This document shows positions 28,663 through 38,153 of a DNA stretch of 64,000 nucleotides, in pieces. Each line of letters starts with the position of its first letter. Within the stretch, counting starts at the first letter, position 1. The position numbers and the translations under genes are program-made. The notes under the pieces are model-generated. The model did not search any database. It was given only the letters and a program-made list of their open reading frames with translations, and had not been told where the DNA came from. Origin of the DNA: Maribellus luteus (GTDB lineage Bacteria > Bacteroidota > Bacteroidia > Bacteroidales > Prolixibacteraceae); assembly GCF_003576475.1 (NCBI RefSeq), contig NZ_QWGR01000007.1, positions 6,799 through 70,798 of the forward strand, given 5' to 3'.

Positions 28663-30864
28663 ATGACACGATTAATAATAACTTCGAACCGGTTGCCGGT
28701 GAAGATTGACAAGAATGACGATGAAATGTATATTACGCCTAGTGCCGGAGGTTTGGCAACAGGTTTAAAGTCGTACCACAAAGCGAACAACAGCGTTTGG
28801 ATTGGCTGGCCGGGTATTATTCCGGAGTCGGAAGAAGAAGCAGAAAAAGTAACAGCACTGGTAAAAAGGGAGCAATGTCTGCCAGTGTTTTTGGATGAAG
28901 AATTGATTTCCAATTATTACGATGGTTTCAGCAACGCTACGCTGTGGCCACTCTTTCATTATTTTACCGAATTTACCGAGTTTAGCGAAGAATACTGGGA
29001 AGCCTACCGGAAGGTAAACGAACGTTTTGCGCAAACGATTATCGACAATGCCAAAGAAAACGACCAGGTGTGGGTACACGACTACCAGCTGTTGCTGGTT
29101 CCGCAAATTCTTCGGGAAAGACGTCCTGACCTGACCATCGGATTTTTTCTGCACATACCTTTTCCTTCGTACGAGATCATACGAATTTTACCCTGGCGTG
29201 AAGAAATTATAGAGGGACTGCTGGGGGCCGATTTAATCGGTTTTCACACCTACGATTATGCCCGGCATTTTATCAGTTCCGTTAAACGCTTGTTGGGCCA
29301 CGATGTGGAGTTTAGCCAGATAAAGCTTGATAACCGGAAAGTTTTTGTAGATGTATTCCCGATGGGGATCGATTATAAAAAGTTTGACCAGCTGGCTTCC
29401 GAGATTCAAAGTAAACCCATACAGGACCGGTCGCCTGTTCACCAGGACATTGATCGTTTTTTGATGAGTATGCCCAACCGTAAATTGATTCTTTCGATTG
29501 ACCGTTTGGATTACACAAAGGGAATTCCCCAGCGACTGAAAGCGTTTCGCCACTTTTTGCAGAAATACCCGGAATACCTGGAGAAAGTATCGCTGATTAT
29601 GTTGACTGTTCCGTCGCGAACGGATGTGGAACAGTATCAGAATCTGAAGAATGAAGTGGACATTCTGGTGGGAAGTATTAACGGCGAATTTGGCCGCCTG
29701 AACTGGAACCCGGTGATTTACTTTTACCGGTCGATGCCGTTGGAAAATTTGATAGAGCTCTACAGCTCGGCCGATGTGGCTTTGCTGACTCCTTTACGCG
29801 ATGGAATGAACCTGGTGGCAAAAGAATACATTGCCTCGAAAGTAAAACAACGGGGAGTGCTGGTATTGAGTGAAATGGCAGGTGCGGCCAAAGAGTTGGG
29901 AGAGGCTATTTCAGTAAATCCCAACAACATTGCCGATACAGCGGATGCGATTTATCACGCGTTGACCATGGACGATGAAGAGCGGACAAAAGCCATGCGA
30001 ACCATGCAAAAGCGAATCAGAAGATACGACATTCATAAATGGGCCAACGAATTTATGAAATCGCTGACAAGCACAGTGGATAAACAATCGGATTACCATG
30101 CCCGAAAAGTTTCGGTATCAATCAAAAATAAAATATACAAGGACTTTAAAAAGGGAGAATCGAAGGTCGTGTTTCTGGATTACGACGGAACCTTGCAGCG
30201 TTTTTACGATAATCCGCAGGCAGCCGGCCCTGATCCGGAATTGTATACAATACTCGACAACCTGGCAAAAATAGAAAATACCCGTTTGGTGCTGGTAAGC
30301 GGTCGCGACCGCGAAACGTTTAACAACTGGTTTGGAAATCACAACTACACCTTAATTGCAGAACACGGTGCCTGGATTAAAAAGGTGGGAGAAGGCTGGA
30401 AAGAGAGAAAACCCATCAACTCGGAGTGGAAAGAGAGTATTTTGCCTGTTCTGGAGTCGTATGTGGACCGAACGCCCGGAAGTCTGATCGAAGAAAAAAC
30501 GTATTCGCTGACCTGGCATTACAGGAAAACCGATATTGACCTGGGAGTTTTGCGCGCGCTGGAACTGCGACACGATGTTTCCAATATGATCTACAACCAG
30601 GACCTGGAAATACTGGAAGGTAAGAAGGTAATTGAAATAAAAGTTTCCGGAATAAACAAAGGCATTGCAGCATCCGAATTTTTACACGAATACCCGGCTG
30701 ACTTTTGTATGGCCATTGGCGATGACTGGACCGATGAATTTCTTTTCAGAGAATTGCCCGAAAGTGCACATACCATTAAGGTGGGAAGCGAAAACTCGGT
30801 TGCGAAATATTACCTCACCAATTACAGGGAAGTACGTAATTTCTTAACCGAGATCATACACTAA
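28663..30864 (+). CDS. Fused trehalose-6-phosphate synthase / trehalose-6-phosphate phosphatase
   Basis: 733 residues with two enzymes in one chain. Residues 1-475 are a GT20 synthase ([63 protein letters not shown]); residues 495-733 are an HAD phosphatase (motif [23 protein letters not shown]; motif [14 protein letters not shown]). Together they make trehalose from UDP- or related activated glucose and glucose-6-phosphate, and the fusion avoids release of the phosphorylated intermediate. It is divergent from ablA and followed 84 bp later by GH15, a common pairing. Trehalose is a compatible solute, so both solute pathways leave the same intergenic region. Confidence 0.96.
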   Translation: MTRLIITSNRLPVKIDKNDDEMYITPSAGGLATGLKSYHKANNSVWIGWPGIIPESEEEAEKVTALVKREQCLPVFLDEELISNYYDGFSNATLWPLFHYFTEFTEFSEEYWEAYRKVNERFAQTIIDNAKENDQVWVHDYQLLLVPQILRERRPDLTIGFFLHIPFPSYEIIRILPWREEIIEGLLGADLIGFHTYDYARHFISSVKRLLGHDVEFSQIKLDNRKVFVDVFPMGIDYKKFDQLASEIQSKPIQDRSPVHQDIDRFLMSMPNRKLILSIDRLDYTKGIPQRLKAFRHFLQKYPEYLEKVSLIMLTVPSRTDVEQYQNLKNEVDILVGSINGEFGRLNWNPVIYFYRSMPLENLIELYSSADVALLTPLRDGMNLVAKEYIASKVKQRGVLVLSEMAGAAKELGEAISVNPNNIADTADAIYHALTMDDEERTKAMRTMQKRIRRYDIHKWANEFMKSLTSTVDKQSDYHARKVSVSIKNKIYKDFKKGESKVVFLDYDGTLQRFYDNPQAAGPDPELYTILDNLAKIENTRLVLVSGRDRETFNNWFGNHNYTLIAEHGAWIKKVGEGWKERKPINSEWKESILPVLESYVDRTPGSLIEEKTYSLTWHYRKTDIDLGVLRALELRHDVSNMIYNQDLEILEGKKVIEIKVSGINKGIAASEFLHEYPADFCMAIGDDWTDEFLFRELPESAHTIKVGSENSVAKYYLTNYREVRNFLTEIIH

Positions 30865-30948
30865 AATACGAACAATAAAATCCCCCGAAAGAATTAGAAA
30901 AAAATTGTTAAACGGGCCCTTAATGGGGGCAATTCAAAAAAGTAAAGA

Positions 30949-32751
30949 ATGGATAACCTGAATTATGCGATAATCGGGAATTGCAAAAGTGCCGCATTAA
31001 TTTCAGATAAAGGATCGATTGACTGGTGTTGTCTTCCGGATTTTAACTCGCCTTCAGTTTTCGCAAAAATTTTGGATGAGAACAGAGGAGGGAGTTTTGA
31101 GATTTTGGTGGATGACAGTTACCAGGTTCAGCAATCGTACGAGCGAACAACCAATATCGTTTCTACTGTTTTTAAAAGTGGGAACGATTGTTTTGAGGTG
31201 TTTGATTTTATGCCTCGTTATTTAAATGGTTCCGGTTACTTTAATCCGGCCGAAATCATACGTTACTTTAAATATATTTCGGGAAACCCGGCTTTTCGGC
31301 TAAAATACGACCCGCGGGTAGAGTATGCCCGCTTTCACAGTCGGCTCGAAGATGAAGACGAATACATAAAATGCTATACCACCGAGGGCGATTATGATTC
31401 GATGTATTTGTACACGGATTTTAACAAGCAGGATATTCTTCAGCAGAATACCATTTACCTGAAACAGGATTGTTTTGCGTTAATGTCGTACGATCAGAAA
31501 TTGCTTTCGCAAACACTCGACCGGCAATATTTAAAACTGCAAAAAACAAAGGTGTATTGGCTCGAATGGGCCAACAAGCTTACTTCGTATGCAAAATACA
31601 ACCACGAAATAATCAGGAGTGCCTTGGTGCTAAAACTGCTCAGTTACGACAAAACAGGCGCCGTTTTAGCCGCAGCAACCACTTCGCTGCCTGAAACCAT
31701 TGGTGAAGAGCGAAACTGGGATTACCGCTTTTGCTGGATACGCGATGCTTCGATGGTGATAAAAGTAATGTCGAGCCTGGGGCATTTAAACACGGTGAAG
31801 CGCTTTATGCGTTTTATTATCGACATTATCCCCGACAAGGATGAAAAAATCCAGATAATGTACGGTATTAACCGCGAAAAGGTGTTGACCGAAGAAACCC
31901 TTGACCACTTGACCGGCTACATGGGATCGTCGCCGGTAAGGGTTGGGAACGCAGCTTATCTGCAAAAGCAGAACGATATTTATGGTATTCTGGTGGATGT
32001 GATTTACCAGCAATTTACCGATTTTAAAATTTCACTCGAAGACAGTGAATCGCTTTGGACCATCGTCAGAAGCATTGTTCGGATTGTGGAGAACAACTGG
32101 CAGAAGCCGGATAAGGGAATCTGGGAAATCCGTACCGACGAAAAACATTTTACTTTTTCAAAAGTGCTGTGTTGGGTGGCCATCGACCGAGCCATTAAAA
32201 TTGCCGGGTTTATTCATAAAGACAAATATGTGAAAGAGTGGGAGCCGCTGGCCGATACCATTCGGAACGAAATTCTGGAGAAAGCCTGGAACGTTGAAAT
32301 GGGAGCTTTTACACAGTTTTATGGTTCCGACGATCTGGATGCAGCCACGCTTTTAATGGAATCTTATGGTTTTATTGATGCCCGCGATCCGCGCTATGTG
32401 CAAACCGTAAAAGCTACCGAAAAAGAATTGTGTGTGGATGGCCTGATGTATCGTTACCGAAACAGGGATGACTTTGGCTTGCCAAGTTCTTCTTTTACCA
32501 TTTGCACTTTCTGGTTAATCAATGCATTGAATGCCATTGGAGAAAAGAAACGGGCGAAGGCAATGTTCGAACAACTTCTTTCGTACAGCAATCATGTGGG
32601 GCTGTTCAGCGAAGACATTGATTTTAAAACCAAACGCTTGCTGGGGAATTTTCCGCAGGCTTATTCGCATTTGGCTTTGATTGAAACCGCCATTAACCTG
32701 GCAAAAGGAGAACTTACTGAAGACGAACAAATTCTTGAAGCCATTCAATAG
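30949..32751 (+). CDS. GH15 glycosidase (probable trehalase or glucoamylase-like)
   Basis: 600 residues, typical of prokaryotic GH15. The N-terminal beta-sandwich (GNCKSAALISDKGSIDWCCL) is followed by an (alpha/alpha)6 barrel with the family signatures GEERNWDYRFCWIRDASMVI and the catalytic-acid segment KGIWEIRTD; a second carboxylate is expected near EDIDFKTKRLLGNFPQAYSH. Bacterial GH15 enzymes next to trehalose synthase are often trehalases, so it may tune the trehalose pool, but glucoamylase or polymer-length control cannot be excluded. There is no signal peptide, so it is cytoplasmic. Confidence 0.9.
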   Translation: MDNLNYAIIGNCKSAALISDKGSIDWCCLPDFNSPSVFAKILDENRGGSFEILVDDSYQVQQSYERTTNIVSTVFKSGNDCFEVFDFMPRYLNGSGYFNPAEIIRYFKYISGNPAFRLKYDPRVEYARFHSRLEDEDEYIKCYTTEGDYDSMYLYTDFNKQDILQQNTIYLKQDCFALMSYDQKLLSQTLDRQYLKLQKTKVYWLEWANKLTSYAKYNHEIIRSALVLKLLSYDKTGAVLAAATTSLPETIGEERNWDYRFCWIRDASMVIKVMSSLGHLNTVKRFMRFIIDIIPDKDEKIQIMYGINREKVLTEETLDHLTGYMGSSPVRVGNAAYLQKQNDIYGILVDVIYQQFTDFKISLEDSESLWTIVRSIVRIVENNWQKPDKGIWEIRTDEKHFTFSKVLCWVAIDRAIKIAGFIHKDKYVKEWEPLADTIRNEILEKAWNVEMGAFTQFYGSDDLDAATLLMESYGFIDARDPRYVQTVKATEKELCVDGLMYRYRNRDDFGLPSSSFTICTFWLINALNAIGEKKRAKAMFEQLLSYSNHVGLFSEDIDFKTKRLLGNFPQAYSHLALIETAINLAKGELTEDEQILEAIQ

Positions 32752-32765
32752 GAACTAAAAGTTCT

Positions 32766-33245
32766 TTACTGATCTTCCAGCTCATCCTCGAGGGTGAGCA
32801 TGGGAGAGGCTTCCAGCGTTTCTATATCCAGGATGCGGATAAGTGTATTCAGCCCTGATTCAACCACCTGTAATTCGTCCTCGTTCAGTAACTCAAGTTT
32901 TTCTGAAAGCTGCATGTGAAGCAGTTCAGGAATACGTGTTAAAAGTTTGTCGCCCGAAGAAGTGAGTACAATGTTCACCACTCTTTTGTCGCCTAACTTG
33001 GGCAAACGCGCCAGGTAGCCTTTCTTTTCCAGCCGGTCGATGATTCCGCTAACGGTGCTTGGGTTCAGGTTCAGGAACTTTCTGATTTCTCCTTGCGTCG
33101 ACCGGTAATTCTGCGACTGGTGCAAATAACTCAAACAAAGCACCTGGGGAATGCTTACTCCGTACTCCTTTTGAATCTTCTTCGACTCAATATCGATGGA
33201 ACGGACGATCTTGCGAATTTTGATAAGAATGTCAGTAGTTTCCAT
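32766..33245 (-). CDS. MarR-family transcriptional regulator
   Basis: 159 residues from the ATG at 33245 (METTDILIKI); an upstream ATG at 33326 would add a hydrophobic 27-residue extension atypical for MarR. The winged helix is clear: STQGEIRKFLNLNPSTVSGIIDRLEKKGYL, wing LPKLGDKRVVNIVLTSSG, and flanking dimerization helices. It is convergent with GH15 (14 bp apart). A 23-bp block at its own start is almost identical to the ablA promoter block, so it likely represses or controls both. MarR relatives govern ectoine genes in some halophiles, a parallel but not proof. Confidence 0.9.
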   Translation of the reverse strand: METTDILIKIRKIVRSIDIESKKIQKEYGVSIPQVLCLSYLHQSQNYRSTQGEIRKFLNLNPSTVSGIIDRLEKKGYLARLPKLGDKRVVNIVLTSSGDKLLTRIPELLHMQLSEKLELLNEDELQVVESGLNTLIRILDIETLEASPMLTLEDELEDQ

Positions 33246-33258
33246 ACGAACAAAAATA
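33236..33258 (-). promoter_or_regulatory. marR promoter/operator block, twin of the ablA block
   Basis: Minus strand: exact -7 box TATTTTTG (33258-33251), then TTCGTATGGAAACTA, in which ATG is the marR start codon. A TTG (33277-33279 region) lies about 18 bp upstream of the -7 box. 22 of 23 bases match 28505-28527. A transcript starting about 7 bp after the -7 box would be leaderless or nearly so. Confidence 0.6.
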
Positions 33259-33396
33259 CAAATGTTTTGAGATTTGCAACTTTTGATGGCCGGGATCTTG
33301 AAAAATAGAAATAAAACCGACTTCATGATTTCTGTTTGGCGAAAAATGAAAAAAGGAGCTTAATGTGAAATTTATCTGAAATCATTTTAAATAGGG

Positions 33397-33426
33397 TTGC
33401 CGGATAGAAAAATCACAGTATATTTG
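33397..33426 (+). promoter_or_regulatory. Promoter of the methionine cluster
   Basis: TTG at 33397-33399, a 19-bp spacer and TATATTTG at 33419-33426, an exact TAnnTTTG. The transcript should begin near 33433, about 15 nt before the leader ORF. Confidence 0.7.
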
Positions 33427-33447
33427 GGGCAAACAAAATCGACAGGA

Positions 33448-33540
33448 ATGAAAATGGATTTCGGAAATAACGTTTCGATGGTTACAGTAAACTACTGTGG
33501 CGCCATGCTCATGTCGTCGGTTTCTATGTTTATGCGCTAG
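33448..33540 (+). CDS. Met-rich leader peptide (putative attenuator)
   Basis: A 30-codon ORF (MKMDFGNNVSM, then VTVNYCGAMLM, then SSVSMFMR and TAG) with seven Met codons, four of them among the last eleven. It begins about 15 nt after the predicted start of transcription, with GACAGGA just before its ATG, and ends 90 nt before the aspartokinase gene. Inside it is a 6-bp hairpin (33484-33498, ACAGTA/TACTGT), and a larger hairpin begins at the stop codon. Met richness directly upstream of Met biosynthesis genes is what a ribosome-stalling leader looks like. I know of no described family for it; expression is not proven. Confidence 0.6.
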   Translation: MKMDFGNNVSMVTVNYCGAMLMSSVSMFMR

Positions 33541-33588
33541 CCTTCACTCGATGGTTTCCGTTGATTGAAGGCATTCATATCCTGAGCG
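33535..33588 (+). promoter_or_regulatory. Hairpin starting at the leader-peptide stop codon
   Basis: Main stem 33540-33554 with 33558-33572: seven pairs GCCTTCA/TGAAGGC, one C-T mismatch, then seven pairs including two G-U, with a TTT loop. CGCT (33535-33538) and AGCG (33585-33588) could extend it. No T run follows directly, so it is not a standard terminator; a T run comes later at 33605-33610. A ribosome at the TAG would cover the left arm. Confidence 0.6.
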
Positions 33589-33630
33589 TTTAAAAGCAAA
33601 TAAATTTTTTACTTAAATACTTAAATTCGT

Positions 33631-34947
33631 ATGTCGGATAAGGTTATTCGATTGGGCGGAGGCCATCTTGGCAACCCTGAATCGATGGGGCATTTAGCAC
33701 AGTATCTCAAACATTTTGTGGGGCGAAAGTTTATCGTTGTTTCAGCAGTGCCTGCACTGTCAGCTATTTTGAGCGGTAATATGGCAACGGTGTTGCAAAG
33801 AGAGCCTGAACATGATGTGTTATTGACACAGTTACTTTCGGTACACCGGAATATTACCAGCAAAGAAGCAAGCGATGCTTACCGTCAGCTGGCGGAACAG
33901 GCCAGTGGTTTGTTGAAAGGAATTGCGCTGATAGGTGATTATTCGAGGGCACTGAAAGATCAGGTGCTGAGTTTTTCTGAAAAACTTACGGCTGAAATCG
34001 TCAAAACCATTTGGCCGGAATCGCAGGTTCTTTTGCCTGAACAAATTGGCTTGCAAACAACTGCTGATTATGGAAGTGCCTCGTTTTTGGCGGCTAATAA
34101 CGATTATTTAAAGTCGTTGCCTGCCGGAAGTTTTATCATTCCCGGAACCTACGGAATTACTGAAAACAATAAAATCGCGCGTACCGGAAAAACATCGGCC
34201 GATTACACCGCTGCATTTCTGACACGCAGTTTGGGCGTTGAACGGCTCGAACTGTGGGATCTGGATTTTGATTTTCAGCGGGCCGATCCCGCAATCATCA
34301 ATAATCCGGAGGTAATCAAGCGTTTGACCTATTCCGAAGCCAGCGAACTGGCCTATTTTGATCATTATTCGTTTCATCCGCGAACCGTAGAACCTTTGGA
34401 AAGTACACATATTCCGATCGAGGTGTTAAGTTCGGCATCTTCTGATGGAGTGGTTGAGACCGTTATTAATACGGAAACATTTATTGAAGATCAGATTGTA
34501 AAGAGTGTTGCCTGTACCGATGATATTTCACTGCTGAAACTCGATGGCCCCGGCGTTGGTTTAAAACCCGGTATTCTGGCCCGGGTAACCACCCAGCTAA
34601 ATAAAGCGGGTATAAACATTAAGTCGGTGATTACTTCGCAAACATCCATTAACTTTATTTTAAGTGAGGAAAACGGCGACAAGGCACTTTCCTTGGTCAA
34701 GGGAATGGGATTTTCGTCGGTAACCGATATTTCGGTGCTAAAAGATCTTTCCCTGATCGGGATCGTTGGGCACGGTATGCAACATGCTTACGGTGTGTCG
34801 GCTAAAATTTTTACAGCCGTTGCCAACAACCATATAAACGTGGTGATCAGCGGGTCAGGAGCTTCCGATTTGGTTAGTTACCTGGTAGTTAGTAAATCAG
34901 ACAAAGAAAAAAGCGTTCGGGAAATTTACAGTGCATTCTTTGGTTAA
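33631..34947 (+). CDS. Divergent aspartate kinase with ACT domains
   Basis: 438 residues. An N-terminal amino-acid-kinase fold (about 1-285, including LSFSEKLTAEIV, TSADYTAAFLTRSLG, RADPAII, LTYSEASELAYFDHYSFHPRTVEPL) is followed by two ACT domains (about 300-438: DGPGVGLKPGILARVTTQL, SLIGIVGHGMQHAYGVSAKI). It would phosphorylate aspartate at the head of the Met/Thr/Lys pathway. The usual catalytic N-terminal KFGGTS is changed to RLGGGH, and the GRGGSD region reads RTGKTSAD, so its activity is uncertain. Gene order with metY and metA suggests a Met-dedicated isoenzyme or a regulatory paralogue. Confidence 0.8.
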   Translation: MSDKVIRLGGGHLGNPESMGHLAQYLKHFVGRKFIVVSAVPALSAILSGNMATVLQREPEHDVLLTQLLSVHRNITSKEASDAYRQLAEQASGLLKGIALIGDYSRALKDQVLSFSEKLTAEIVKTIWPESQVLLPEQIGLQTTADYGSASFLAANNDYLKSLPAGSFIIPGTYGITENNKIARTGKTSADYTAAFLTRSLGVERLELWDLDFDFQRADPAIINNPEVIKRLTYSEASELAYFDHYSFHPRTVEPLESTHIPIEVLSSASSDGVVETVINTETFIEDQIVKSVACTDDISLLKLDGPGVGLKPGILARVTTQLNKAGINIKSVITSQTSINFILSEENGDKALSLVKGMGFSSVTDISVLKDLSLIGIVGHGMQHAYGVSAKIFTAVANNHINVVISGSGASDLVSYLVVSKSDKEKSVREIYSAFFG

Positions 34948-35001
34948 ATCAATTTATTGAGGTTTTGAAAAAGAAAGAAGCGCCAAAGATTGTTAAACTA
35001 A

Positions 35002-36333
<1,332 letters not shown>

Positions 36334-36346
36334 AAATAAAGTAGTA

Positions 36347-36432
36347 AGTAATGAGATATGAGTAGTGAGTTAAGAGTCGTGAGTAAGAAGTGAAAATTGC
36401 TCACTAATTCTCACCTCTCAAATCTCATTACT
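36347..36432 (+). repeat. TGAGT-rich inverted repeat between metY and metA
   Basis: Perfect 11-bp arms AGTAATGAGAT (36347-36357) and ATCTCATTACT (36422-36432), enclosing further partly complementary GAGTAGTGAGT and CTCACTAATTCTCAC segments. The left half is a run of degenerate TGAGT units. It could fold into one long imperfect hairpin. It ends 21 bp before metA, with no T run. Confidence 0.6.
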
Positions 36433-36453
36433 CAAATCTAAAATCGATAAAAG

Positions 36454-37371
36454 ATGCCGTTGAATATTCCGGATAAACTGCCGGCCATAAAAATACTGCA
36501 AGAGGAGAATATTTTTGTGATGAATGAATCACGTGCTTCTCATCAGGATATCAGACCTTTGAAAATTGTGATCCTGAACCTTATGCCTTTGAAAATAACC
36601 ACAGAAACCGATCTGCTGCGATTGTTGTCGAACTCTCCGTTACAGATTCAGATCGATTTTTTGAAGATCAAGGGGCATACGCCGAAAAACACTTCCATGG
36701 AGCACATGAAGGCCTTTTACCGGACGTTTGATGAACTCCGACAAAAGAAATACGATGGCATGATCATTACCGGTGCGCCGGTAGAGCAGCTTCCTTTTGA
36801 GGAAGTAAAATACTGGGAAGAGATGAAAGTAATTATGGACTGGGCCGAGAAAAACGTAACCTCTACCTTGTTTATTTGCTGGGCAGCTCAGGCCGGGTTG
36901 TATCACCATTACGGCATCCAGAAATACCCGCTTGACAAGAAAATGTTCGGCGTATTCAAACATACACATATCGAAGAGAATCTGCCCATTTTCAGAGGGT
37001 TCGATGATGTGTTTTTTGTGCCTCATTCCCGTCATACAGAAATCAGGGCAGAAGACATTGAAAAAGTGGATGAGTTAAAAATCATTGCTTCTTCTGAGGA
37101 GGCCGGTGTTACCATCCTGAAAGCCAAAAACGGACGGCAGTTGTTTATAACCGGGCATGCTGAATATGCCCGAAATACGCTCGATGGAGAGTATCATCGT
37201 GACAAGGCAAAGAAACTTCCGATTGAAGTTCCGGTGAATTATTACCCGGAGGATAACCCGGAGGAGAAGCCGTTGATGCGCTGGCAATCGACCGCCAATC
37301 TGTTCTTTTCAAACTGGTTGAATTATTACGTATACCAGGAAACTCCGTACAACCTGGATGAAATCAGTTAG
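36454..37371 (+). CDS. metA: Homoserine O-acetyltransferase (MetA type)
   Basis: 305 residues. The active-site residues fall at the numbering of the family: Cys142 ([15 protein letters not shown]), His235 and Glu237 (LFITGHAEY). Residue 111 is Glu ([10 protein letters not shown]), the residue that in characterised MetA proteins selects acetyl-CoA; Gly there favours succinyl-CoA. So this MetA makes O-acetylhomoserine, the substrate of the neighbouring MetY. A long inverted repeat separates it from metY, so its expression may be set separately. Confidence 0.95.
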   Translation: MPLNIPDKLPAIKILQEENIFVMNESRASHQDIRPLKIVILNLMPLKITTETDLLRLLSNSPLQIQIDFLKIKGHTPKNTSMEHMKAFYRTFDELRQKKYDGMIITGAPVEQLPFEEVKYWEEMKVIMDWAEKNVTSTLFICWAAQAGLYHHYGIQKYPLDKKMFGVFKHTHIEENLPIFRGFDDVFFVPHSRHTEIRAEDIEKVDELKIIASSEEAGVTILKAKNGRQLFITGHAEYARNTLDGEYHRDKAKKLPIEVPVNYYPEDNPEEKPLMRWQSTANLFFSNWLNYYVYQETPYNLDEIS

Positions 37372-37389
37372 TTGAAAGGATTTTATAAT

Positions 37390-37417
37390 AAAAGGCGTTG
37401 AGGGATCAGGGCCTTTT
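37390..37417 (+). terminator. Possible terminator after metA
   Basis: A 7-bp stem AAAAGGC/GCCTTTT with a 14-nt loop, followed by CATTTC rather than a clean T run. Weak. Confidence 0.35.
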
Positions 37418-37485
37418 CATTTCAAAAATTCAGTATTAAACTGTAATTTTGATTGAAAATAAAATCCTATCAAAGAATTACAATC

Positions 37486-38133
37486 ATGAAAAAAATAGCG
37501 GTTGTTTTGGCCGGATGTGGCGTATATGACGGCGCCGAAATTCACGAAGCCACTTTAACGATGTTGGCCATTTCGCAGCAGGGTGCCGAATACCAGTGTT
37601 TTGCTCCGGATGTAAAGCAAGCACATGTAGTGAATCACCTTACCGGGGAAGAGATGCCGGAGTCGCGGAATGTGCTGGTGGAAGCTGCCCGTATTGCCCG
37701 GGGGAATATTAAGCCACTTTCAGAATACAAAGCTTCTGATTTCGATGCTATTGTTTTTCCTGGTGGTTTTGGTGCGGCTAAAAACCTGTGCACCTTTGCG
37801 TTCGATGGCCCCGATTGTTCGGTTAATCCGGATGTGGAAGGTGCCATCCGATCTACGGTAGTAGCAGAAAAACCGGTGGGGGCGCTTTGTATTTCACCTG
37901 CTTTAATTACCAAAGTTTTAGGTGATGTGGAAGTAACCATCGGACAGGATGCAGGAACTGCTGCAGCCATTGAAAAACTGGGGGCAACACATATTGCAAC
38001 GACACACGGAGAAATTGTGGTGGACAACAAATACAAAGTGGTGACAACGCCTTGCTACATGCTGGATGCTACAATCAGTCAAATTGCAGACGGTGCAAAC
38101 AACGTGGTGGCAAAAGTTCTGGAAATGGCATAG
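37486..38133 (+). CDS. elbB: ElbB-like glyoxalase of the DJ-1/PfpI superfamily
   Basis: 215 residues from the ATG at 37486 (MKKIAVVLAGCGVYDGAEIHE); an in-frame ATG 33 bp upstream would add a basic stretch not seen in the family. Signatures are GCGVYDGAEIHEATLT, DFDAIVFPGGFGAAKNL, and the nucleophile cysteine in KPVGALCISPAL. ElbB proteins have low glyoxalase activity and were first linked to isoprenoid yield; their physiological role is unsettled. It is followed 20 bp later by the TatD gene. Confidence 0.93.
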   Translation: MKKIAVVLAGCGVYDGAEIHEATLTMLAISQQGAEYQCFAPDVKQAHVVNHLTGEEMPESRNVLVEAARIARGNIKPLSEYKASDFDAIVFPGGFGAAKNLCTFAFDGPDCSVNPDVEGAIRSTVVAEKPVGALCISPALITKVLGDVEVTIGQDAGTAAAIEKLGATHIATTHGEIVVDNKYKVVTTPCYMLDATISQIADGANNVVAKVLEMA

Positions 38134-38153
38134 TAACTTGCTTTTGGTACACA

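Noticed and set aside
33246-33326. N-terminal extension of MarR from the ATG at 33326
   Set aside because: It encodes a hydrophobic stretch atypical for MarR and covers the likely promoter.
33535-33610. Standard intrinsic terminator after the Met-rich leader
   Set aside because: The hairpin ends about 32 nt before the T run, too far for a normal terminator, so I describe it only as a hairpin.
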